Assembly (NCBI GenBank): GCA_002385805.1
Contig: DGEF01000093.1
Coordinates: 6,280-14,225, forward strand
Source: Peptococcaceae bacterium UBA3933
Lineage (GTDB): Bacteria; Bacillota; Peptococcia; Peptococcales; BICA1-8
DNA length: 7,946 bases
Direction: 5' to 3'
The notes under the pieces were generated by a model. The model saw only the letters and a list, made by a program, of their open reading frames with translations. It had not been told where the DNA came from and ran no database searches. How positions within the stretch are numbered: position 1 is the first letter of the stretch; each line of letters begins with the position of its first letter. This document shows positions 1-5,635 of this stretch, piece by piece. Position numbers and translations under genes: made by a program.

Positions 1-171
1 CCCAAGTCTTGTCCCCATGTTCCTGATGAAATCCTAAATCCTATAAATATGTGGAACGATAATACAGCTTATGAAAAACAAGCTAAAGAATTAGCTTGTA
101 AATTCGCAGAAAACTTTGCCAAGTTTTCCAACATCCCCGAAGAAATTAAAAATGCCGGTCCAAAATGTTAA
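1..171 (+). CDS. pckA: Phosphoenolpyruvate carboxykinase (ATP), C-terminal fragment
   Basis: Only the last 56 codons and the TAA stop are in the window; the gene enters from the left edge in frame 1. The visible tail begins PKSCPHVPDEILNP and ends NAGPKC. The P-x-VP-x-E-x-LNP segment, the following YEKQAKELA helix, the ENFAKF block and the closing AGPK are the usual ending of ATP-dependent PEP carboxykinases. This cytoplasmic enzyme interconverts oxaloacetate + ATP and PEP + CO2 + ADP. The catalytic residues and P-loop lie outside the window, so activity cannot be judged. The stop codon is followed at once by an intrinsic terminator, so this is the last gene of its transcript. The family call rests on recalled C-terminal conservation and is fairly firm; the fragment is short. 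Confidence 0.88.
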   Translation, partial: PKSCPHVPDEILNPINMWNDNTAYEKQAKELACKFAENFAKFSNIPEEIKNAGPKC

Positions 172-204
172 AAAAGCTAAAGCCTTTGAGCTTTAGCTTT
201 TTTT
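171..204 (+). terminator. Bidirectional intrinsic terminator between pckA and the TetR gene
   Basis: AAAAAGCTAAAG (171-182) pairs with CTTTAGCTTTTT (191-202) around the 8-nt loop 183-190, and the T-run continues to 204. Read on + it ends pckA. Read on the minus strand the same stem is followed by TTTTTTAAC, so it can also end the TetR transcript. The TetR stop codon (193-195) lies inside the right arm, and the pckA stop overlaps the first base of the left arm. Confidence 0.88.
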
Positions 205-789
205 CCATCCCGGTCCCACTATCCCATAAAAAAACAGTTCGGATAGTTCTAACTGAATCGATTTATTTTCCTCTAAAAATAATTCCGGCCGATTTACAAC
301 CTCCCAAAACATCCCCATATAAAACAGGATTGTTTCATTGGAAATATTGTTATTAATATACCCTTCTCTTCTGCCCTGTTCAATGATTTCCATAACCATA
401 GGTAAACTCTTATTTTTATAAAAATCCTCCACAAACTTTTTAATTTCCGGGTCTTTAGAAACCACAGACTGAATGAATTCAGGATGGAGGCCTTTCGCAG
501 TTTCTTTTTTATTAAAAATGATCTTTTCTATTTTTTCCGGAAAAGGAATATCTTTATGGATAAGGGCGTTATACTCCTCCCCTTTTTCCACTATAAATTG
601 AAAAATAACCTGCCGCAAGAGACCGTCTTTACTTCCGTAATAATTATAGATGGTAACCGGTGATACATCTGCTTTCGCCGCTATCTCGCTTATTTTAACA
701 TTTTTTACCCCGTACTTTCCAAACAACTCCAGGGCAGCCTGATAAATCCGGGCTTGTTTTTCTTCCTTGCGGCGCTGAAAGCCGTCCAT
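193..789 (-). CDS. TetR/AcrR-family transcriptional regulator
   Basis: A 198-residue protein of normal TetR length. An N-terminal DNA-binding domain (about residues 12-58) is followed by an all-helical ligand-binding/dimerisation region. The helix-turn-helix is visible as VKISEIAAKADVSPVTIYNYY (about 31-51), followed by the family's G-SK-DGLL segment. The ATG at 789 is chosen because AGGAGG sits 8-9 bases upstream on the minus strand. The frame stays open to an ATG at 837, but that start has no Shine-Dalgarno, would put it inside the palindrome at 819-856, and adds residues atypical of the family. The gene diverges from the ABC export operon starting at 1140, and the palindrome lies 30 bp upstream of its start. 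The likely role (inference) is a ligand-responsive repressor of itself and the pump. The ligand cannot be predicted, because the C-terminal domain carries no motif I recognise. Confidence 0.93.
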   Translation of the reverse strand: MDGFQRRKEEKQARIYQAALELFGKYGVKNVKISEIAAKADVSPVTIYNYYGSKDGLLRQVIFQFIVEKGEEYNALIHKDIPFPEKIEKIIFNKKETAKGLHPEFIQSVVSKDPEIKKFVEDFYKNKSLPMVMEIIEQGRREGYINNNISNETILFYMGMFWEVVNRPELFLEENKSIQLELSELFFYGIVGPGWKKS

Positions 790-794
790 TAAAC

Positions 795-802
795 TCACCT
801 CC
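795..802 (-). promoter_or_regulatory. Ribosome binding site that decides the TetR start
   Basis: On the minus strand AGGAGGTGAGTTTAATG places a full AGGAGGTG Shine-Dalgarno just upstream of the ATG at 789. This supports that start over the ATG 48 bases further upstream. Confidence 0.8.
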
Positions 803-818
803 TCTTTAAGGTTACTAA

Positions 819-856
819 AAGTTTTGTAATTTTTCAATTGAAAAATTACAAAACTT
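819..856. promoter_or_regulatory. Perfect 38-bp palindrome, candidate TetR operator
   Basis: The left arm AAGTTTTGTAATTTTTCAA (819-837) is followed directly by its exact reverse complement (838-856), with no spacer; the centre is CAATTG. It lies 30 bp upstream of the TetR start and 284 bp upstream of the ATPase start. TetR-family dimers usually bind palindromes in the regulator-target intergenic region, so an operator role is the natural inference. The length is more than one dimer needs and could seat two dimers. By symmetry each strand carries TTGTAA-N17-TACAAA (+ 824-852; minus 851-823), a weak promoter-like pair, so it may also hold overlapping divergent promoters. It has no adjacent T-run and is very A+T-rich, so a terminator is unlikely. 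Confidence 0.75.
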
Positions 857-857
857 A

Positions 858-886
858 TTGCAAAACAGAATCTTCTTCGTTAAGAT
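858..886 (+). promoter_or_regulatory. Possible promoter of the ABC export operon
   Basis: TTGCAA (858-863), 17 bases, then TAAGAT (881-886); each hexamer matches the sigma-A consensus at four of six positions. It abuts the right end of the palindrome, so a repressor there would plausibly block RNA polymerase. If used, the mRNA would carry a leader of about 245 nt containing the whole inverted-repeat element. The match is weak and other starts are possible. Confidence 0.35.
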
Positions 887-897
887 GATTATAAAGA

Positions 898-1117
898 TAG
901 TGACTAGTGACTTGTGACTAGAATTTATAACCACGGATAAACACTAATTTTTTTCGCCTGACGGCGAAGGTTGAGGTTAAGTCTGGGCTAATTATTGGGT
1001 CTTTAATCTGATACTTTAACCTCCTCAACCTCAACCTTACCCTTAATCATACGACCGAAGGTCGTTATCGACTGAAGGTCGTAATACTAGCCACCAGCCA
1101 CTAAAAACTAGCCACTA
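898..1117. repeat. Intergenic repeat-like element with imperfect terminal inverted repeats
   Basis: The left end (898-921) is built from heptads TAGTGAC, TAGTGAC, TTGTGAC, then TAG. The reverse complement of the right end (1087-1117) reads TAGTGGCTAG, a 7-base insert, then TGGCTGGTGGCTAG. Apart from the insert the two ends differ at only four positions: three A/G and one T/G. Inside are a TTCGCC-TGAC-GGCGAA hairpin (953-968), a 15-bp inverted repeat with one mismatch (967-981 against 1024-1038), and two tandem small hairpins (1051-1082). No ORF of useful length is present. The architecture resembles a MITE or other dispersed noncoding repeat inserted between regulator and pump; a structured mRNA leader is the alternative. 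I see no convincing target-site duplication. Confidence 0.55.
1052..1085. repeat. Two tandem 17-bp hairpin-forming units
   Basis: CGACCGAAGGTCGTTAT (1052-1068) is followed directly by CGACTGAAGGTCGTAAT (1069-1085), identical at 15 of 17 positions. Each unit folds on itself (CGACC-GAA-GGTCG in the first; CGAC pairs with GTCG in the second). The pair lies in the right half of the inverted-repeat element. Confidence 0.7.
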
Positions 1118-1139
1118 TACTGCGTAGGAGTGTAAATTC

Positions 1140-1844
1140 ATGGAAACGATCATGGTCGCCAAAAACTTAACAAAGACCTACCAAATGGGTGAAGTAAAAG
1201 TAGAAGCTTTAAAGGAAGCCAGTTTTGAACTATATAAGGGAGAACTGGTGGTGGTTTTAGGTCCCAGCGGTTCGGGAAAGAGTACCCTTTTAAATATTAT
1301 CGGCGGCATGGACCAGGCCACCTCCGGTGAATTATATTACCTTAATAAACCTCTCCATACGGCGAACAGTAAAGAGCTAACCCTCTACCGTCGCCATGAT
1401 GTAGGTTTTGTCTTCCAATTTTATAATCTAATGCCTAATTTAACCGCCTATGAAAACATTAACCTAGCGGCTCAGATAGCTAAAGACCCTTTACCTATCA
1501 AGGAACTACTGGAAAAAGTAGGACTTGCTAATCGGGCTGACCATTTTCCCTCCCAACTTTCCGGAGGGGAACAACAACGGATAGCTTTAGCCAGAGCATT
1601 GGCTAAAAACCCTCAAATCATGCTCTGTGACGAACCAACCGGAGCTTTAGACTTTACCACCAGTATTCAAGTCCTAAAACTTCTCAAAGACTTTTCTACT
1701 TCCTATGGCAAAACGGTAGTGGTTATCACTCACAATACGGCAATTGCTCAAATTGCTGACCGTATTTTTTACCTTAAAGACGGGCGCCTTGTTAAAATCG
1801 AACACAACCCCAATCCACTTCCTCCCGAGAAGGTGACCTGGTAA
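1140..1844 (+). CDS. ABC transporter ATP-binding protein, MacB/LolD type
   Basis: A 234-residue cytoplasmic nucleotide-binding subunit, the usual length for the LolD/MacB-NBD group. All ATPase motifs are intact: Walker A GPSGSGKST (41-49), Q-loop Q93 in FVFQFYNLMPNL, signature LSGGEQQR (140-147), Walker B IMLCDEP with catalytic E165, and H-loop H198. The GFVFQFYNLMPNLTAYENI segment and the DEPTGALD D-loop are typical of transporters that pair with FtsX-like permeases; the residue after GALD is F172 where S is common. AGGAG (1126-1130) lies 9 bases before the ATG. The stop overlaps the permease start by one base (TAATG), implying translational coupling. It should power the permease encoded next. 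Family assignment is firm; the substrate is unknown. Confidence 0.95.
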   Translation: METIMVAKNLTKTYQMGEVKVEALKEASFELYKGELVVVLGPSGSGKSTLLNIIGGMDQATSGELYYLNKPLHTANSKELTLYRRHDVGFVFQFYNLMPNLTAYENINLAAQIAKDPLPIKELLEKVGLANRADHFPSQLSGGEQQRIALARALAKNPQIMLCDEPTGALDFTTSIQVLKLLKDFSTSYGKTVVVITHNTAIAQIADRIFYLKDGRLVKIEHNPNPLPPEKVTW

Positions 1845-4207
1845 TGCTGAGAAAAAAAATGCTCCGGGATTTAAAAGAAAATAAAGGCACTTATCTGGCC
1901 TGCATTGTGGTCATGATTTTGGGAATTATGGTTTTTACCGCTTTTTCCTTGGTTGTCGATAACCTGAAAATATCCCAAAAGAGCTTCTACACAGAACAAA
2001 ACTTCGCTGATGGCTTTGCCCAGGTAGAAGCTTTACCCTTTAGCGCAATAGGTAACCTGCAAAATATTAAAGGCATTAAGCAAATTGAAGGACGAATAGT
2101 CAAAGATGTGCAGGTATACGCACCCCAAAGCCAGGAAAACATCTATCTGCGTCTTGTTTCAATGGACCCGTCCAAGGAAAACCGCTTAAATGACTTTCTC
2201 CTGGAAAAAGGCACTCCTTTAAGCAATAAAACCATGAATATCTGGGTTGATAATAAATTCTTTGAAGCTCAGAACTTAAAATTAAATGACAAGCTGGAGA
2301 TTATCGTCAACGGTAAAATCAGAGAGCTGAAAGTGGTAGGCTTTGGAAAGAGTCCTGAATTTATCTATGCTTTAAGAACTACAGCAGACTTATATCCCTC
2401 ACCAGAAACCTTTGGTATTGCCTTTGTACCCATTGAAATCATGGAAAAAATTTTCGTTACCGGGGTTTATAATGATTTAGTTTTTTCTTTAGAACCGGGA
2501 GTAGATTTTGAAGATATTGAAGATACCTTAGAATATAAATTAAAACCTTACGGTCTCCGTAGTTTAATCCCCAGAAAAGACCAGGTAAGCCACTCTTTAC
2601 TGGAAATGGAAATAACCTCCCTGGAAACCATGGCCCGGGTTATGCCGGTCATGTTTTTAGGTATCGCCGCCATGATTTTGTATATTACCTTAAAAAGATT
2701 AATCGAACAACAGCGAGGACAGATCGGTATTCTGAAGGCCTTTGGTTATACCCGGGGAGAAATTCTTTCTCATTACCTGTCCTATCCCCTGGTTATCGCT
2801 TTATCAGGCAGCTTTATCGGGGGAATTTTGGGTATCATCCTGGCCGGTCCTTTTACCTCCATGTACCGGTTATTCTTTAATATGCCTGAAGCACCAGACA
2901 ATTTCTCCATTTTATACTTAATTTTAGGTATAGTCCTTTCTCTAACCTTTGCCCTGGGGGCTGGGTATCAGGGATGTAAAAATATTTTAAAACTGGAACC
3001 GGCACAAGCCCTACGGCCTCCCTCCCCTCCTTCCGGTAGGAGAATACTTTTGGAAAGAATCCCTTTCTTTTGGAATATGCTTACGGTTCAGGGAATGATG
3101 GCCGTCCGCAACATTTCCCGGAATAAAGGCCGCAGCTTCTTTATCTTTGTGGGAATCATGTTTTGTTTCGCCATTACAGCCTTTACCTGGTCCATGAACG
3201 ACCTTATCCAAAAAATGCTTTTCGACCAGTACGAAAAGGTAGAAGTTTATGACCTAAAGATTTCTTTAAGCCAATCGGTAGATGCTAAAGCCGTATCCCG
3301 GGAGCTGTCCTCCTTTCCGGGAGTAAACAGAGCAGAACCAATGGCGGAGATTCCGGTAACCCTGAAAAACAAATGGTTGGAAAAAGACGTGGTTATCCTG
3401 GGTCTTCCCCCAAACAGCCACCTTTATAATATTTTAGACGCAGAAGGCAACTCCGTAGAACTTCCTGATAAGGGGATACTCCTTTCGGAAAGGTTGGCCT
3501 CTCTTTTGAATGCTTCTTTAGGTACTAAGCTTAATGTGGATACACCCCTTATTGAAGATTGGGATTCAACTAAACAGGTAGAAGTAAGGGGAATCATCCC
3601 TCAGTATGTAGGTATTAATGCTTATATGAACATTAATGCTCTCCAGGAGTTTCTCAAGGCAGGCCCTCTGGCCACCTCTTTTATGTTAACTACAGAGAAA
3701 GAAAGGGTAATCCCCCTTAAAGAAAAATACCGGGAAAGTGCTCTGGTGGCCAGTATTGAAGCAAAAGAGGAAAGCTTTAAAAAATTACAGGAATTGATGG
3801 CCTCTTACGGCAGTTTTATTTACATTTATGCCTTAATAGGTGTGATCATCGGCTTTGCCATTATCTATAGTTCTTCGGTAATTACAGTCTCTGAAAGAAG
3901 CAGAGAACTGGCCTCTATGATGGTTCTGGGGATGACGCCGGCAGAAGTCCTGTCCGTAGTCACCTTTGAACAGTGGTTTTTAGGTTTAGGAGCTATGATA
4001 GCGGGAATACCCATGTCCAAGTTAATGCTTACAGGTATAGCCCAGGCTATCGAAAGTGATATTTTTTCCATGCCGGTGGTTATCAGCCCTACTTCTTATC
4101 TATTGGCCCTGATAATTACCGCTATTTCCATCTGGCTGGCTCAACAGGCAGCAGCGGGAAAAATTAAAAAATTAAGTTTAGTCGAAGTGCTGAAAGAAAG
4201 GGAATAG
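1844..4207 (+). CDS. FtsX-like ABC transporter permease (two FtsX domains, about 8 membrane spans)
   Basis: A 787-residue integral membrane protein. Visible architecture: membrane span 1 (about 17-38); a large extracytoplasmic MacB-like domain (about 40-260); spans 2-4 (about 264-284, 310-335, 350-375), forming the first FtsX domain; a polar linker ending in RNISRNKGRS; span 5 (about 433-455); a second extracytoplasmic domain (about 456-652); and spans 6-8 (about 655-680, 710-735, 750-770). Each half has the characteristic cytoplasmic coupling segment after its first FtsX span (RGQIGILKAFGYTRGEIL; RSRELASMMVLGMTPAEVL). The C-terminus LSLVEVLKERE is the common FtsX-permease ending. It is about twice the length of 4-span MacB-type permeases, so it looks like the single-chain equivalent of a permease dimer (inference). 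The start overlaps the ATPase stop, with GAAGGTGA upstream. It probably forms the export channel of this pump. Confidence 0.93.
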   Translation: MLRKKMLRDLKENKGTYLACIVVMILGIMVFTAFSLVVDNLKISQKSFYTEQNFADGFAQVEALPFSAIGNLQNIKGIKQIEGRIVKDVQVYAPQSQENIYLRLVSMDPSKENRLNDFLLEKGTPLSNKTMNIWVDNKFFEAQNLKLNDKLEIIVNGKIRELKVVGFGKSPEFIYALRTTADLYPSPETFGIAFVPIEIMEKIFVTGVYNDLVFSLEPGVDFEDIEDTLEYKLKPYGLRSLIPRKDQVSHSLLEMEITSLETMARVMPVMFLGIAAMILYITLKRLIEQQRGQIGILKAFGYTRGEILSHYLSYPLVIALSGSFIGGILGIILAGPFTSMYRLFFNMPEAPDNFSILYLILGIVLSLTFALGAGYQGCKNILKLEPAQALRPPSPPSGRRILLERIPFFWNMLTVQGMMAVRNISRNKGRSFFIFVGIMFCFAITAFTWSMNDLIQKMLFDQYEKVEVYDLKISLSQSVDAKAVSRELSSFPGVNRAEPMAEIPVTLKNKWLEKDVVILGLPPNSHLYNILDAEGNSVELPDKGILLSERLASLLNASLGTKLNVDTPLIEDWDSTKQVEVRGIIPQYVGINAYMNINALQEFLKAGPLATSFMLTTEKERVIPLKEKYRESALVASIEAKEESFKKLQELMASYGSFIYIYALIGVIIGFAIIYSSSVITVSERSRELASMMVLGMTPAEVLSVVTFEQWFLGLGAMIAGIPMSKLMLTGIAQAIESDIFSMPVVISPTSYLLALIITAISIWLAQQAAAGKIKKLSLVEVLKERE

Positions 4208-4213
4208 GAGGGG
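4206..4213 (+). promoter_or_regulatory. Ribosome binding site of the adaptor gene, overlapping the permease stop
   Basis: AGGAGGGG begins within the permease TAG stop (4205-4207) and ends 8 bases before the adaptor ATG at 4222. The arrangement suggests coupled translation of permease and adaptor. Confidence 0.75.
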
Positions 4214-4221
4214 AACAGAAC

Positions 4222-5448
4222 ATGAAAACAAAATGGAAATTAATCTGGGGTGGATTAGCCTTAAGTGTAATCTTGGTGTTTATAGTATTCAATTTAAGCG
4301 GGAGTATAGAAACAGAGCTGTTAGAAGTTAAGCCTTCAACCATAGCCAATACTTTTAAAGAAGAAGGTACAATTGTTCCCCAAATAGAACAACCCATTTA
4401 CCCGTTAATCAATGCCAAAATAATTGAATTGCCTGTCAAAGAAGGACAAAAAGTTGAAGAAGGACAGGTACTGGCCGTTCTGGATACTACCGATTTGCAA
4501 TTTCAATTACAACAATTACAGGGACAACTGACCAGTATCCAAGGGGAGCAAACACAAACCTTTAAAGATTTAGAGCTACAAATAAAGCAGATTGAATTAG
4601 ATCTAGCCGCTTACGAAAAGGAATTGGAGCGAATTCAAGAACTGTATAAAATGGGTGCGGCTACTAAAAAAGAGCTGGAAGAAGCAGAAAGATTAGTAAG
4701 GCAAACCGCACTTGCCCTGGAACAGGAAAAAGAAACTTTACGCCTCTTTCAGGAACAGGAAAGCTCAGGAGGAACTACCCGGTTTTATACAGGTAGAATA
4801 GAAGCCATAGAAGCCCAGATTCAACATTTAGAATACCAAATAAACCAAGGTACCTTAACGGCCCCTTCCAAGGGAACGGTAGCTAACCTGTCCGGGAAAA
4901 TAGGCGAAATGGCCAAGGCTGGAGTACCCTTAATGACCGTTTTCCAAGAAGATGCTTATCAAGTAGAAGTCTATGTCTTAGCAGAAGATGTAACCTTTTT
5001 AGAAAAAGGTATGAAAGTAAACTTAATCCAAGACAGAAAAGGCCAGGAGATTACTTTCCCCGGTATTATCCGCGAAATTTCCCCTACGGCTACGGAAAGG
5101 TTATCCCCTTTAGGCTTAGAGGAGCAAAGGGTAAAAGTCACAGTAGATTTCACTTCTGACACAAACAACCGGGTAATACCCGGTTCCAAGCTGGATGTAG
5201 AATTTACTACCGAAAAAATGGAAAATCAACTGGTAGTACCCCAAACAGCTTTATTTCCTTATGAAAGCGGCTCTGCCCTCTGGGTTGTTCGGCAAGGAAA
5301 GGCCCGGGTCCAACCTGTTACAGAAGGCTTTGCCACTAATGAGTATGTTGTTATTGAAAAAGGCCTCGAGGCAGGTGACTTAGTAATCTTAAATCCCCAA
5401 CTAGAGGGACTTAAAGAAGGGAAAAAAATTAAAAATATAAAAGGCTAA
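4222..5448 (+). CDS. HlyD/MacA-family membrane fusion (periplasmic adaptor) protein
   Basis: A 408-residue protein anchored by one N-terminal membrane span (about 7-25), with the rest outside the cytoplasm. Domains in order: first half of a lipoyl/biotinyl-like fold (about 55-92, with INAKIIELPVKEGQKVEEGQVLAVLD); a long alpha-helical coiled-coil hairpin rich in Q, E, K and L (about 93-210); second lipoyl half (about 212-242, TLTAPSKGTVANLSGKIGE); a beta-barrel (about 245-335); and a membrane-proximal domain to the C-terminus (VVPQTALFPYESGSALWVV and the following strands). This is the standard MacA/HlyD order. Its place directly behind an ATPase and FtsX permease indicates a MacAB-like assembly. 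No outer-membrane TolC partner is encoded here. The stop codon lies inside the terminator stem. The family call is firm; the substrate is unknown. Confidence 0.93.
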   Translation: MKTKWKLIWGGLALSVILVFIVFNLSGSIETELLEVKPSTIANTFKEEGTIVPQIEQPIYPLINAKIIELPVKEGQKVEEGQVLAVLDTTDLQFQLQQLQGQLTSIQGEQTQTFKDLELQIKQIELDLAAYEKELERIQELYKMGAATKKELEEAERLVRQTALALEQEKETLRLFQEQESSGGTTRFYTGRIEAIEAQIQHLEYQINQGTLTAPSKGTVANLSGKIGEMAKAGVPLMTVFQEDAYQVEVYVLAEDVTFLEKGMKVNLIQDRKGQEITFPGIIREISPTATERLSPLGLEEQRVKVTVDFTSDTNNRVIPGSKLDVEFTTEKMENQLVVPQTALFPYESGSALWVVRQGKARVQPVTEGFATNEYVVIEKGLEAGDLVILNPQLEGLKEGKKIKNIKG

Positions 5449-5471
5449 GGCTTTAAGACTTAGCCTTTTTT
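5439..5471 (+). terminator. Intrinsic terminator ending the export operon, probably bidirectional
   Basis: AAAAGGCTAAG (5439-5449) pairs perfectly with CTTAGCCTTTT (5459-5469) around a 9-nt loop, and the + strand T-run is 5466-5471. The adaptor TAA stop (5446-5448) is in the left arm. On the minus strand the same stem is followed by TTTTATATTTTTAATTTTTTT-like sequence, so it may also serve as the terminator of the antiporter transcript. Confidence 0.88.
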
Positions 5472-5524
5472 ACTGTATATATTTTAAAAGATTTCCGGAT
5501 AATATACTCGAGGTGAAGATAAAT

Positions 5525-5635
5525 ATGGAGAAAACAAGGATAGGTTATAAATATTTGTTTTGGTTCCTCAGCCTTTTAGCCGTACTTTACTTTTTAGCCA
5601 AGTTTATAATTCCTATTATTTGGCATCTTATATAA
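5525..5635 (+). CDS. Small single-span membrane peptide, 36 residues, unknown function
   Basis: ATG at 5525 to TAA at 5633-5635. The start is preceded by GAGGTGA (5510-5516) with 8-base spacing, a near-ideal Shine-Dalgarno. The peptide begins MEKTRIGYKYLFWF. It has a basic N-terminus (K3, R5, K9), a continuous hydrophobic aromatic-rich stretch from about residue 10 to the end, broken only by K26 and P30, and ends IIWHLI. This fits one membrane span with the N-terminus inside. It lies 77 bp past the adaptor stop, beyond the operon terminator, and I see no strong promoter of its own. Its last 42 bp overlap the antiporter gene on the other strand. I do not recognise a family. Possible roles (inference) are a small accessory subunit of the neighbouring pump or a type I toxin-like hydrophobic peptide. 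It could also be a chance ORF, though the ribosome binding site and composition argue against that. Confidence 0.62.
   Translation: MEKTRIGYKYLFWFLSLLAVLYFLAKFIIPIIWHLI

Noticed and set aside
165..356. 63-codon + strand open frame
   Set aside because: It runs antisense through the 3' end of the TetR gene and through the terminator, and has no ribosome binding site or recognisable features.
790..837. N-terminal extension of the TetR protein to an ATG at 837
   Set aside because: There is no ribosome binding site before it, it would start inside the palindrome, and a strong AGGAGG directly precedes the ATG at 789.
945..968. The TTCGCC/GGCGAA hairpin as an intrinsic terminator
   Set aside because: The T-run precedes the stem on + and becomes an A-run after it on minus, so neither strand has the stem-then-T order.
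898..1117. CRISPR-like array or T-box/riboswitch leader
   Set aside because: Repeats are too short and irregular for a CRISPR, and no T-box sequence or known riboswitch core could be recognised; no terminator precedes the ATPase start.
3011..3211. Minus-strand open frame inside the permease gene
   Set aside because: A shadow of a well-supported FtsX permease, low in complexity and without a start signal. The antisense frames at 3865-4071 and 4164-4397 were dropped for the same reason.
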